DNA of 64,000 nucleotides from Anisus vortex (lineage: Eukaryota; Mollusca; Gastropoda; Planorbidae): assembly GCA_949126835.1 (NCBI GenBank), contig OX421501.1, positions 5,960,499 to 6,024,498 of the forward strand, written 5' to 3'. The position numbers and the translations under genes are program-made. Position 1 is the first letter of the stretch, and each line of letters starts with the position of its first letter. Under the pieces are notes generated by a model. The model ran no database searches. It saw nothing but the letters and a program-made list of their open reading frames with translations, and was not told where the DNA came from. Shown here piece after piece: positions 24,301 through 39,300 of the stretch.

Positions 24301-27300
24301 TTAAAGGTTAGTATAAAGTTTAAATGGGTGTTAGTTATATAAATATAGAAAATATATTGAAAAACGTATCCGTGATATGAATTAAGCGTACTAGCCCGAA
24401 CCGGGTGAGTATGCGTCTAAAACGAGTGTTTGTATAATATAAAGTTATTAAGATTACTATTTGTTTATTTTATACAGTTGTGTTATAATCTTTGAATTTG
24501 TATGCCAGCATTAATTATTTGTTTTCGCTAGCTTTCAAAGGCGGGCACTGTTATTTATTTACCATGATTTAATATAATTCTATTTTCTATAATTATAATA
24601 CAATACCATAAGGAATGATGTCCATTATTAATAATATATATTTATTTCCTTTTTTTCTATTAGTGTGTCATCTAACTGGGATTTTGATTATCTATTTTGT
24701 TTCATTTAGATTTAGTTTATATATATTTTGTGATTAGATTCGATTAGCAGTTGTTAGCAGGTAGTTGATAGAATAGATGTTTTGATAGGATCATGTATAT
24801 GTAAATAAAGCTCGTATGAATTTATCTATAGTATTCTATTTGTTATGTGGTTCCTGGTGTTGTTCTTGTGTCATGTTTAATGTATGGTGTTTGTGTTGTG
24901 TTTAGGTCTTAGTGTCGTTAGCGTTGGCCTTAGACCTGTATGGTCACTTTGGTTTCCAGAAGTTGCACAGACTAGGACCTTCCAACTTCCTCCCACCCCC
25001 AACATATTGTTGATTAAAACCTAAGATCTAGTGAGATAAACTCATGGAACCCTTGGGATTTATGAAAGAATCCTAGATTTCTGCAGAACCATTTGAAAAC
25101 CCTGGTTTAAATTTTAGGCATTCAGTTATGTGACACAGTTTTAATAGAAAAAACTAATTTGTTTATCTTTAATGTGACAGTGTAATGGATTTGTTGTGAA
25201 GAAAAAAAAAATGCATGAAAACTAGGATTGACTTGTACAAGAGACGTGTGTGTTTTCACAACAAATTTTATAAAGAGTTTGAGACATTCATATAAAATAT
25301 TTTTTAAGTAACAAAAAGAAACCTTACTTCTATCCTCATTAGGACCAGGATTATCCTTGTACAGCTTGATGTCAATTGTTAAGTCAGCACTTGCTTCACG
25401 CGAGCTCATAGAATTTAGAACCCTTGATATGCTCGGCCTGATAATGAATGTCCCAACATCTTGGGACTCCAGAACCTCCTTTGCTTGCGACTCAGAGCAA
25501 AACCCAAAAATGACCCTGAAAATTAATGTGCAGATATATTTGGTTGAGCTGCCAGAAACAAGGTGCATGGAAATAAAGCCGGAAGATAACTTGTATAAAC
25601 TGCATGACAGAGAGAGCAAATGGACAATGTTGGATAAAAGAATAATGGAAACAGTCAAAGAATGAAAAAATATTAAGACTTTTAAATCTGGAGCGCATTA
25701 GAAATAAACAGGGATTTGAAGCTTGTAAACACTGCTTCAAAAGCCCTATATAAAGCTTGTAAACACTGCTTCAAAAGCCCTATATAAGGCTTGTAAACAC
25801 TGCTTCAAAAGCCATATATAAAGCTTGTAAACACTGCTTCAAAAGCCCTATATAAAGCTTGTAAACACTGCTTCAAAAGCCCTATATAAAGCTTGTAAGC
25901 ACTGCTTCAAAAGCCCTATATATCTAATTGATTGGTTAGGGATACTTTCTTGCGTAGTCCTAATGATCCGCATTCTGTTTTGGCAATATCCTACTTCACA
26001 TAATGCATTTCTGAAGCTACAGTATCAGTAACAATCAAAGCTTTCTCAGTTCAGAACCAGCCATTGCCGAATGGGACAGTGGGGCATATCATTCACAATA
26101 ACCCCTGGTTTGCCAGAATTGTGATGATTCTGTAATATATTTTCCCAAGATCCAGAGGTGAGAGACTGTAAAATGGAATGACAGTAGGGATAACTATAAT
26201 AAAGGCCTAGAGTTCTGATGATATATGCCCTGCCTTAACCACACCGACACTTGGTGTCAGCTAAATAGTTCAAAACAATCATTAATGTCACAATTCCCCA
26301 GTGGCCTCTACTCTATTGGGGCATGTATTGCCACGTTCAGGCCTAACTCCGACTTGCGGTGTCGCCACTTATGAGGAGGAAACAGTGAATCCTGCAGGAA
26401 TGCTCCCGACTCGTCAGCTTTCAAAAGGATGAGTTGGGGGACCCACTTTCCGTTGATCTCTGTAGAGATTTAAACGTACTTACAAAAAGTAAGGCAGAGT
26501 CTATATCCAGGGCTCTAAGAGATGAATAACATCAGCTCTCAAACCAAACGGAGTTCAAGTCTGGGAATATACTTTCAGTTTAGGTTTTCAGAGATCTACT
26601 AACACTACCCAGAAGCTCAGAGTCAATGCCCAGGAGCTTTAAGGGATGAATAGTATCAGTTCTCAGTTCAACAGCTAAGTTCTAATTTAGAAATACAACC
26701 CAATAACAACCTGTTGCAAAGCTCAGATAAACATAAAGACAAAAACATTTTCCTTATCCCTTATGCTTATAAGTACTCTTTCTTCCCGAGTGGTGTTTGG
26801 GCACAAAATAAGTTGCCTGAACAAACCAGGAAAACCAGTAACTTAACATCATTTGAAACATTAATAAAAATGCAAGACTCAGACCACAGTGACAGATGAG
26901 CATAGGACGCAATAATCTTCTTTATAGAATGAGCATCTGAGATGTTTAGGACAAGATAAGGTACTTACCCGTCAACCCAAGGACGCAGAAGATGAGTTTG
27001 AATGCTGTACAAGACTGCGTAAAACCAGGTGTGGAATGGAAAAGATAATTCTTCTTCAACATTCCTGGTTTTCTTCATCTTATCCTTAAAAAAATATATA
27101 TTAATATGTGAAAATAGTTTTTAAAAAGGCCATTAAAAGCAGATAATACATTTTATATGCATGTCAAAATAGGTGTAGAGCTTTCTTCTCTTCTTAAAAA
27201 AAATTCAAAAAGAGCTGCAAGTTTCATTACTAGTGCATATTCACAAGAGTAACACCAACAGTGACATCACTAAAACTAGAAACACTAGAGGACAGAAGGG

Positions 27301-30300
27301 GGAAGAGTAAAGGAGTGAGGAGTAACAATATACTATCATTGAATTCTAACTCAGAAATACAACACAATATAAATCTGTTACAATGCTTAGATTAAACATA
27401 AGGACAAAAACACTTTTCTTATCCCTTATGAAAGAACAAACGCATATAAGTACTCCTTCCTTCTGAGTGGTGTCTGGGCATGGGATGGGTTGCCTGGAAA
27501 ACTAGCAGTAACTTAACATCATTTAAAACACTAATCAAAATGCAAGACTAGACTCAGACTATGGATGAGCATAAGAACGCTATAATTTCTATTTAGAAGG
27601 AGTGTCTGTAATAAATAAGATAAGATAAGACAAGAGACAAGTGAGTGAGATGAGCCTCCAGAAATTATTTTAGTCATTATATTTCATTAGTGCTCATTTA
27701 TTTCACAAAAAGTGTTTACTTTTATATCAACTATGAATTAGATCCTTCTAAAACGTCCCTGGCGTCTGCTATAGAGACCACATCTCCAACGAGCAAGTAA
27801 GAGAAAAAATTTGTCAAGCATTTGGGTAATGAAGATCATGTCGAGGAAACACAAACTAGAGTGCCACGTCCACATCACAAGAACACGGGTGCTTGATAAA
27901 AACAATCTTGCAGGGCCACAACAAGAGGAAGACAGAGAAAAAGGTAGAGGGATACATCACGGAATGGACGAGGGAAAAAGCTGGCAAGAGGATCATGTGG
28001 CCAGCACAACTTCCTACCAGGATTACTTTCCCCGGCTGATCTATGTACCAACCTTAGATGTATAGAATTAGGGAATAAAAAAATCCTCAAGGACTTTCAA
28101 GAAGGGTAACTAGCTCTCTACTTCTCAGCATATTACACCAACCAATTAAAACATAGGAAACAATGTTACCTTAATAAATCCCTGCATTGTGATTCGTCCA
28201 CTACCAGAGTCTAAAGAAAAGACATTTAAAAAAAAAAAAACATAACTGGGTTTGACTAGCAGAAGCAGACTAAGTGTTAATTTTTGGCTTGATTTATTTT
28301 GTAGAAGTTTCAATCTTTCATTATGATTTTTTCACTCATTTTCTAAATAGTTTTCAAAAACAAAAAAAAACATGTTTATATATTGATAATAGATTTTGTA
28401 ATAAAATTTGTAATTTGTAGAACATTGCTTTTGCACATGCAGGCAGATAAAATTTGTATAACATTTTCTGGGAGGGTTGACAGCTATGAAAAGGCATTTC
28501 CATAATACAACATATTGACACTGGCTGTTGTTGTTCAGCTGATGTAATGGAAATAGAAGGTCTCACTGATAAGATGGCCATGATACTTATGTAAAAAAAT
28601 TAGCAAGTCCAGTGAGTTAGATGGACTGAGCACTGTTTTGATATCTAGATCATAATATATTGAGTAATTATATTTAGGAGAGAATTCCTTGAAGTATCCA
28701 ACAAGAATTATTCTTCTTCTTCTTCGCCATTATCAACTCCTAGTGGAGCATAGGCCATCAACAATCTCTTTCCATGTCCTTCTGTCTCTGGCTATCTTCT
28801 CTAACTCCTTCCAAGTTCTCCCGATGACCTGCACATCCTTTTCTACTTCCCTCCGCCAGGTGTTATTTGGTCTACCTCTTCGTCTTGCACCTTGGGGATT
28901 CCTTGAAAGAGCTTGCCTAGTCAAATTTGTCGTTGGTTTCCTCAATGTGTGGCCTATCCATCTCCATCTCCTTTTTTGTATTTCTTGTTCTACTGGAATA
29001 TGTGTTGTCCTTTCCCATACAGTTGCATTTGTAATTTTGTCATACCATTTGATATCCATTATTCTACGTAGACAGCCATTCACAAAAGTTTGTAGTTTGT
29101 TCAAATCCCCCTTTGTTAATCTCCAACTTTCTGAACCATACAGTAAGACAGATTTTACGTTAGAATTAAAGATTCTTAATTTAGTTTTGGTTCTAATTTG
29201 TTTTGTTTTCCAGATATTTTTTAGCATAGCAAAGGCTCCTCTTGCTTTTTGTATCTTTACTTTAATATCTGTTCCAGATCCCCCTTCCTTGTCAACTATA
29301 CTTCCTAGATATGTGAAGTTGTCTACTTCTTCCAGCACCCTTCCTCTTACTTCCACTGCATCAGTACTTTTGGAGTTTATTCTCATTATCTTGGACTTTC
29401 TATCATTTATTTTAAGTCCTAGCTGTTGTGCCCAGGAATCTAGTATTGCAGTTTTTTCCTGCATTTGCTTATGGCTTTGAGCTAATAGGGCTATGTCATC
29501 TGCAAAGTCTAGATCTTGTTTAAACAGGGTCCACTGGATTCCATTTTTTCTGTTTTTCTGTAGTATTCTTCATGACCCAATCTATTACCAGTAAGAAGAG
29601 GAAAGGTGAAAGTAGACAGCCTTGTCGAACTCCTAACTCTATCTCAAATGCCTCTGTTAGTTTTCCATCATGAATGATTCGACATCTCATATTGTGATAG
29701 GTGTTTTTAATTAGGTCAATTAGCTTTGGAGGAATACCATAGTGGCGCAACAGTTTCCATAGATTTTCTCTGTCGACACTATCAAAGGCTTTTTCAAAGT
29801 CTATGAAATTGATATATAGGCTAGCATTCCATTCTGTGCATTGTTCAATTATAATACGAAGAGCCGCTATTTGGTCAAGACATGATTTGTTTTGTCTAAA
29901 GCCTGCTTGCTCGTCTTGTAGAAGACCATCAACTGCTTTCTTTATCCTTTCCAGTATTATTCTATTTAAAACTTTTCCTGGTACTGATAGCAACATAATC
30001 CCTCTATAGTTAGAGCAATCTGTAAGATCCCCTTTCTTTGGAAGCTTTACTAGATATCCCTCTCTCCAGTCCTTTGGTAGTTCTCCTTTTTCCCATATGT
30101 TTCCAATAATGTTGTATAGTACGTTAGTTGATAACTCAATGTCTGCTTTAATTGCTTCTGATGGTATTCCATCAGGTCCAGCAGCCTTCCCATTCTTTAG
30201 CGTTTTTATTGCATTTTTTATTTCTCTTTTAGTAGGTCTATTACAGTCTATCTCTAGGTCTCTCTCAGCTGGTTGTATATCTGTGGTATTAAGGGGAGAA

Positions 30301-33300
30301 GGCCTGTTTAAGAGTTCTTTGAAATATTCTACCCATCTCTTTTCCTGCTTTTCTGCATTTGTTAGCTTATTACCTTCTTTGTCTTTGATGGGTTTATTTT
30401 GTTGCTGGAATTTGCCTGCTAATTTATCCAACAAGAATACAACTTTATGCAATTGTTCATCATTCTTAAAATTGTGTTTTGAGTTGAATAAATAAATTAA
30501 TGTAAGTAAACACAAGTTCGTTACTTCCTGATTTCAAGTAAATTCCAGTGTGCATACGCAATACATGATGATGCTGATAATAAATGAAACTAAAAATATA
30601 CATGTTTAGATGCCCATACAAGCTACCATAAGAATAATAAAATATATGGGTTATAACCCATTATAATGTTACAATCCTTATAGCAGAAAGCTAAGATTTG
30701 GGGTTAACTTACTTGGCAGCCTGCTTCTAAGGAATTCCCGTTCGTGTGGGAACAAAGACCTGGAGCCATTTGGGTGCAAGTTAGCGACTCTGGCATCCAG
30801 CATATCAAGAACAACTTCCACATCCAAAGAATCCTCACAGAGGAAATTTCCGGTGTACTGTAATAGGAGATAAAATAATCCATTGCCCCAAGAACATGAT
30901 GCAAAATTACACAGTGCTAACTATTTATAATTTGTTTTGTAAATTAAAAAAAACACACAAGATTTTGGATAAATTTTAGGTATAAAATAAAACTCACCAG
31001 ATCATGGTTGGCACAATACCACATCCTGGCAGCAATGAGCTCTAGAATTTGATTGGAGCCAGTGTTGAACATGAAAGGTTGGGAAAGAATCTGCGTAGAA
31101 GAATATTAAAACTCAATTCCTACAAATCAATTAGGATGATTATAAATCGGGAAGTGGGGTGACTTCTGTCAATTTTTTTGTTTGTTTGTTTTAAAATGCT
31201 ACAATTTTTAAACCTGTATTCATTTCTAATTGGATGAAAAAGAAATAATTCACAGTTACTGAGTTAAGTTTATCTAAAGTAGCGTGAGTGTGACCAACTC
31301 GTTCAACATGATTGGAAGAATGTATCTGAAATATCATCAAAACTTCAGCTGCAAGCAAAGGGTGTGTTGTTTTTTCTCGTGCACTTGTCCTAAAACTGTT
31401 AGCTTTATTGCAGCAGAAGTTCAAATGTTAACAACATAATCAACAAAATAAAAATGTAGTAGTGTATAAATACAACTGTCGCACTTACGCTGAGATTGTA
31501 TGGAGAATCATCTACTGTGAGAGCTAAGTTGTACTTCAGCCTGAAGAACTGCTTGTAGATGTGGTTCTGCTCCACCCTGCAGAAACTTTTGATGGCCACA
31601 TTTTCAAACACCACACTGTGGGGGGCCTCATCCGTATTGGTCTTGATTTTGTAAGCCAGCTGGCTGCTTTGGTCTGCGTTCCCATTTTTCTTTTCAGCCA
31701 AATCCTTTTCAGCCACCAATTCAATGGTGCTTGTTTGAAACTGAATTCGGAAATGTTGGCCACCAAGTAATCTGAAAATGTATAAACAAAATTTAGTTAT
31801 TTTTGTTTGTATATGACCAACTTATTAAAAATGTACAGAAAGTCAAAAGTAAATCTGTTATTTTTAATACCCAAATTAGTTACCTGTCGGACCAATTTGA
31901 TCCATAGGGCCGGTGAAGCAGCGTTCAACAGTTTGACGGGGCACGGTGGACGTGCGGCAGCGCCGTCGGCTGGCATACTGACTGGGTTCGAATCCTGGTA
32001 CAGGCCAGGAAATTTTCCTGGGACTTAAGGGTTCCCCTGAGTCTACCCAGCTCTGATGGGTGCCTGACCTTAGTTGGGGGGGTAAAGTAAAGGCGGCTGA
32101 GCATAGTGCTGGCCACACAATCACCTAGTATGCCGTGGCCACAGAAACTGGTGAATACTCAATTAACTGTTCATATAAAACTTAAAACTATATAATTTAA
32201 GATTAGACTCAAATCATCGATATGCATAGCAAGTAATCAGTTTATATACTTGTATATTTTCTGTACACATTGAGGTAGCCAGATCTAACTAGTGTTTCCA
32301 TCTGACCCTGTCCACCTGGCCTCCATCTGCCAGTGTCCACCTGGCATCAAGGATCAAACATTATTGCATACACACCTAGGATTTCAGCGTCTTCTTACAC
32401 TCAACCACAGAATGTAAAACCAGCACTGCTCCCGGAACCTTAAAAGATTAACTAACCACTCTAACAAAGCAAACACCTCTTCAACGTACCTGACTTCAGT
32501 TGAGAAAGAGTTTTTCTTCTTAGTACAGTACTTTCTCTTGGCTTTGGTACCACTTGATGGCCCTGCACCATCATCTTTGCCTTTTCTGTTTCCAACACTT
32601 TCAATGCTCATTAGATCCTTGGGCTCTGTGTATACAACTAGGTTGCTGCATAAAAAAATAAAGAAACACAATTTGTGTTATTTATTTCAAAGCCTTAGTT
32701 TTAGCCACTAATTCAAAACTATTATTTATGGTACTATTATACACTTCTGATGGGGCACGATAGCCGAGCAGCAGCGCGTTCGACTGGCGATCCGAAGGTC
32801 CTGGGTTTGAATCCTGGTGGAGGCTACGGCTAGGATTTTTTCCCAGGACTTTAGGGTGTCCCTGAGTCTACCCAGCTCTGATGGGTACATGGCATTAGTT
32901 GGGCTAAAGTAAAGGCGGCTGGGCATTGTGATGGCCAAACATCCCCTAGTATGCCGTCGCCACAGAAACTGGTGAATGCTGCTTCACCAGCCCTATGATC
33001 AGTTTGGTCCGAAGGGTACTTTACTATTATACACTTCTGTACCCATGGGCCGCAAAGCTAGCAAAGAGTGTTACATAGGAGGTCACTCATATGCCCTATT
33101 CCCCACCTTATTTTTTTTATCACCCATTTATTTTCATGGATTGGGGCCAATGGTTAACCTTGTGTGTTTTCACCTTGTGTGTTCACTGACTTTGTAGTCA
33201 CCTCTCATTGAGATTAGATGTTTTATGTAGTGTGTACTTGTTTCTCCCGAGTAAAGAGTTTTGTTCTATTCAACTCTTGTTAACTCAATGTTAATAACTA

Positions 33301-36300
33301 CAGCTAGAACCCCGACTACAGAAATCAAAATCCCCCTGAACATGCAAGTAACAGTGTAAACGGTCGATACGCTTCCGTAATAATACACTAGTGGGTTAAC
33401 CCAAAAGGTACAGCCCCAGTTGTGCATCTGAGATTTTATTGAACCGCTGAAAGCCAACGAGACTCAGTGGTAAGGAAGAAATGTGCGCAAAAGCCAGTCT
33501 TGCAAAGCCTGATGTCTGGATGTCTAGGAATTTGTGTTACAGGGACACAGTGCAGTGAAGAGACCGCTCCCAATGTTATGTCTATTGGCACGCCGCAGGA
33601 TGGCTAGCCTCGGACAGGATCCACGTTAAGCCCTGGACGTAATAGCCTTCTGCTTGTCCGGTTATACAGACATTATAAGAGACATTATAGATCGGTGCTA
33701 TTATAGAAAACCTTTAAATAAATACACTCCTATAAGTAGACATTGCAGTTCAAAAATTCAAGCAACTCTGGAATTACTAGGGGAAAGAAAAGAATGGACA
33801 GATTAATGTGAGGCTGTTTGGCTCCTGCTGGCTCTGAAGATAATGGATGCACTGTTGTTATATTTTGTGGAGTTGCAAGCTGTAGTTTGACCCTTAAATA
33901 ACATATAGTTCTTTATACACCTAATCATATATTAGGGCAAAATTAAAAATATATCTTATGTAAAGGACCTCTTATGTTTGGAACATGCCTTTGTGGCTTA
34001 CTTAATGAAGTAGTGCTAAACCTTCAAGTAAAAGACCTAATAGCTGTTAATCATATTAATATAGAGTATGGCAAAGAAAATCATTTTTATTAAATATGTT
34101 TCAAAAATTAGGAAATGATATACTTTTTGAAGACAGACTGGAAGTAAAAGACAAGAGTCTTATGAATTGGACATTTGACAAATTTACTTTTGAGTTTAAT
34201 ATCATGGAGTCCATTTGGTTGAGGAATTTCTTTAACTTTTATATTATATTCATTAAATGCTACAGTATTCAACATGTATTATTATTATAAATATTATTAT
34301 TTTATTTATATAGGGTTGTTAACAAACATTCTGTGAGATTGAATATAATAATTACCACTGGAAGAGTAACTTCTTGATATTCTCAAACTGGTTCTGATAC
34401 AGCGCGACTTCATTGGTCTTGGTTTGTCGAAGTTTTGAGATATAGTCCTTATTATGGAACAAACTTAACAAATCCTTCAGATGTTGACAAAAGTCACTGA
34501 AGCTGTTAGCAAAAGAATAAAAAAACGGGAAAAGAATGAATTAAAAAAAAGGTAATACTACTGGTAATTAGACCACTCAGACATTAAAGATTCTTTCAAT
34601 ATCTGACTAAGTAATGGACCAAGCAATGGATTGTGTATGGCATAGGACCCTTTTACTCCCTTTTTTTTAAGTTGCATTTTCTGTCTGTCTTTCTGTCTGC
34701 AATGGTGCAAAAATTGGCTTCGATTTTTCGACCACTTCCCGTGGTCCGATCGAGCTGAAATTTGGACAGCAGATTTGTGGCGCCTAACAATACATCCTAT
34801 CAAATTTTCAGTTAAAACAACTTAACAATACTACACTTATGACAATATTCATTTCTTAAAAGGAAAGTATAAGAAATATTTAGATTTCGCGTTAAAAATG
34901 CTGTGCAACTTTTCATACTTTTTCGGCGCAAAGCTAGAAAAAAAAATTATGCGCTAAGATTTTTTTTAGAACAATTCATACTGAGTATGGAGATATTTTT
35001 TAGATTTGCGACACAGATATTTTTCTGTACGTTTCATTTGCAGTAGTCAATCAATTATTTAATTACATGATGGTAAACTTAGTTTGCAAATAAAGGGAGT
35101 ATAATGAAAACTTCGTTTTTATGGTTTTCTTTTTTCACATTATTTTGCATATATTAAAAATCATTTTTACTGACTTCTTTACCCGTTCATGGGGTAGCAT
35201 CGCATATACGAAAAATAATCCTGAACTAACAGTGCGACCTTTCCACAGGTGCAACCTATATGCAAGTATATACGGTAGTTCATTTGTTTGTTACGAAACG
35301 ACCCTTTAATGATGCGCTACGGAAGGACCCTTAACCCTTCCCGTACCAACCTACTTCTATCTATGCTGCCTTCAGTTCCCCTATATAAAGGCCCGGGACT
35401 GTAAGGGTTAATAAAATAATTAAATAATAACCTCGAGCAATCTTCAGCCGACAGGGTTAGATTTGACATGCTGTCTAGACTCGTATGACACTTGGGTGCG
35501 AACTTAGCTTCCCTTGTATTTGTCAGGACTAAGAAATCAGTACTAAAATAATGTAACTGATTCTGGCATGAACTAGCATACTTTTATTCTGTAATGGTAA
35601 TATATTTCATCAGCCTAAATAGCATTCAAATACAAATGTTCCAGAATGTTCTAAAGGTAATTGATCTAATGATTCTTTGCCCTTCCCCGTAAAAAATTGT
35701 CAGTCTAAATTTGATAATTAGTGTACAGCTCATGTCTTTTTTTAAATCGACGGCTGTTTTAACCAGTTGATTTGTAAATATCAATTTTCTAAAGGTTTAC
35801 TTTTCGACCACATATATGAGGGATTAAGTCAAGAAACTTATTATTTTATTTATACAGACTATTCTATACAAATAAATGAGCCAACTGCAAGTATGGACCA
35901 TGGCAATGATATGGGATAAAACCTGAACTGTTGGTTTTTACCATAATTTATATATCACCTGGACATATCTATACAATCTAAAGAAAAATTGACATCTCGT
36001 CAAGTTTACACTAAATCTTAGACTCCTGTCCATCTTCTAATCACTGTTTGGACGTGTTAAGTTATGAACTTCAGAACGTGGCTGCACATGTGGACTTGAT
36101 GAGCCACGGACTAGTGTAAAAGAATTCTTTGTGCAAGGTTATGCTCTAGGCTTCTGTCTACTAAGATAACTGTTTAGTGAAACTTTTAAATGCATTTGAT
36201 CTATTTATTATTCACACCTGGTTATCTTAATAATTAGAGTTTGTTGTATCAGTATTGCAGTCCCACAGTCACAACAGGCTCCCTGGCCCATATACTAAAA

Positions 36301-39300
36301 TAAAAAGTAAGTCTCCTGGTTTCCCAATATCGGATGTCACAGCAGAGAGAATGATTTCATCTAAGAGTTTTAAAATGCAAACATAACTAAATAATAACCG
36401 AACCTCTTTTCCAGCTTTATCTCATCAGTCTTTGGTCCAACGTTCACACTTGCTTTTGCACTGGCCGTTCTCCATTCGGATACATTTTTTGCCAGTGTTC
36501 CTAGATAAGTGCTCATCTTTACAGACAACGTGTTGAAATGGTTGAATATGACTTGGGCCTTGGTACCGTAAAAAAAAAAGTTTATTTTACATGAAGACAA
36601 AAACTTTTCACATCTCTTGAAATCGTTGAACCCAACGTTCATATCCCTCATTTCAACTTCTTATATCTTATAAGTTTACAGACATTCCTTCTAGGTAGAA
36701 GATTATTACGCCCACTAGGCCCAAAACTCCTGCAGGGCGACAGGGATCCGTCGGTGGCAGGGATAGAACCCGCGACCTGTCAGTTGGTTTTTGGTTGACA
36801 GTCCGGTGAACTAACCGCTGGACCAGCCGAACTGAGCCTAAGCATATTAATAAAATCTTTCATACTAAATTTGTTCAGACCTTCATAAGAAAGAACATTT
36901 AATTAGTCCAGCTGTTATTGCCTGTCATGCTTAAATGTCTATTCTAATCAAATTTATTTGCTTAGAGTGATAACAATGTTTGTACAATTAGTTTTCAAAT
37001 TTGATAAAAATATGACTTTTTTCCCTTTTGTTCATTTTTATCTGGTCATCTATGTGATTTATATATTTGTTTTTAGGCAGATTCGCAGGTAAGATACTCG
37101 TTTGCTTTTTGATACTAAAAATTGTCAATATATTTAAAGAACAAATTTACTTGACTACAATTTGTATCAGTCGATATATAAATATATATCGTCGTTTCCA
37201 GGCCAAAACCGGATATCTGCCTTAAGTTTCATACCAAGACTAACTTAAGAGATGTCATCCAAGCTTGAGAGACTCTAATTCCTCAAGGGGCAGTAGAAGG
37301 CCCAGCAGCCCACCTTTTAAGCCCATTAGTCAAGATTTACCTGGTCCGAAGAATCCCCTGAATTGTCTTCAGACATCAGAATTATGTGATGGGGCTCTTC
37401 AACATTTTCTAGAAAAGAGACACAAAGGACACAGATTTACTATGCTATGTCATCAGAATAATATGTTATATTTATAGACGACGACTCTGTATGTAAAGTA
37501 GGATTCCCATTGGTTTATTTAAAGACACATGACATTTTTGTCTTATTTTTTACTTTTGCTATTTTGCTTCCTACATGTGTCCTCCCTAGCAGAGTGGTTA
37601 TAGTCCACCCAACTGGCACACGGGTGACCTGGGTTCGCTTCCCACCCGCCCTGAGAACAGTAAAAAATATTATTTTTTAAAACAATACCATGCCTATATT
37701 TTATGATTACATTTTTTTTTTATTTGTGATGTTTTCTGTGGCTTTTTTGTTTAGTTTAAAACAAATAATTATCTATTTAACATATTTAAAATCTTCAATG
37801 TATTCTTAATTGTTACCCTGGTCCGGTAATTTAACTAGTTATAATTCACAGAAGCCATTCCATTCACGGAGAAGGTAAATTACACCTTACACTGATCTGT
37901 GGTTAGAGTTTAGTGCATCTTCTGAATCACCCTTTTGACCATCTAATTCTTAGGTTTACAATAGAGATGTTCGTTCTGTACTGCCACAAAGTCATTAAAA
38001 ACATCTAGATTTATTTTACATCTCGATGAGCTCACTCTGCCAGACAATCAAGTTTTAGTTTTCAATTCAATTATGATCAACTTACTACAGAAAAAAACAA
38101 TTGCAGAGAATAGTTATTCCTCATAGGTAAAAAATCTGACACCATGAGTGAATCTCTCTTTCTTGAAATGGAAGACTTCTTTTTGAAACAGAGAGAATAA
38201 TATTCCTCAGAAAAATATTATGTCCTTTGCTACTGATTACCGATATGCTCGATTAATTTATCTAGTTCAAGCTAAAGTCCCGGCGTTGCCCGGAGAAAAA
38301 TTAAATAGGCCTGTATAAGCTACGGATAAACATTTCATAAGCTATTATGAACAAAAAGATATAGGCTAGAAGCAATAATTTAAAAAATATAATTACTATT
38401 TAATGAAAACCTTTAAAAAAAGTTTAAAGTCCTAAGATCCTTACAATGTTTAAAAAAAAAGTAACATTGATGGCAATTTTTTTTTAAAGTAGGAAAAAAA
38501 AAAAGCTATCAGTGGGGAATCGAACCCAGATCGCCCGCTTGGCAGTTAACACGTCAGTTTTGTGTCACTGACCTATATAGGCCTTTAAAGTGTCTAATAA
38601 TATTCCTGAATAATATTGGTCAATATCGGACAATAAATTAATATTGTTTTTTAAGTTTTCTTTTAATAACTTTGTAAATTAAATGCATTCAATTCAGTTT
38701 GGCTTGATCTGGCAGGCCATTAATTAAATCATGCCAATTTGAACATCTCCTTCCGGCCTTTTAACCTTTGACGTCTTTTCAAATTGTCCAAAGGTAATTG
38801 GATTACAGACAAACATGGACTTTTTATATATATAGATGTGACAATTGACAATGAGGCCCATGTGGCTTGCCAACGAAAGTAATTGCTCGGGACAGGTATA
38901 ACCCTTATATGTTACAGACATTCCGCATAGTGTCCAAAGTACTAACAAAAGACCAGCCATGCAATTGTTGCATCCTGGGTGATACGATGAGAAAGTCTCA
39001 GAATTGTGAGACCTGGAGGAAGATATCTAGCTGCCCCCCAGTGGTCCAAATGACTAGGGGACATAACGTGTAGGAATAGGGCAGGAACATAATGGAAATA
39101 TCTTTGGCTTTTGGCTTATTTCAATTTTCATCTACTGTCCCAGTTAACAGGTTCAGATTTGTTTTAAAGTTGATTTCTTACCTATATAATTATAAGCTTG
39201 CCAGTGTGTTCCATTTTGGAAATGTCTCAAAGACTCCTTCAGTAACTATATAAACAAAATAAATAATATAAACAAGTATAGGCTTGATCCAATTTAAATT

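Noticed and set aside
28689..30495. Long plus ORFs at 28689-29480 and 30097-30495
   Set aside because: Antisense shadows of the minus-strand RTE reverse transcriptase; no domains in their own frame.
37585..38582. tRNA genes at 37585 (+) and 38510 (-)
   Set aside because: Box B-like motifs are good, but acceptor stems do not pair and no proper anticodon arm is seen; better explained as tRNA-derived repeats.
38275..38840. CCCGGCGTTGCCCGG motif with a TATATATAGAT end as a transposon
   Set aside because: Resembles ends seen in invertebrate repeats, but I could not find matching termini or a target duplication here.
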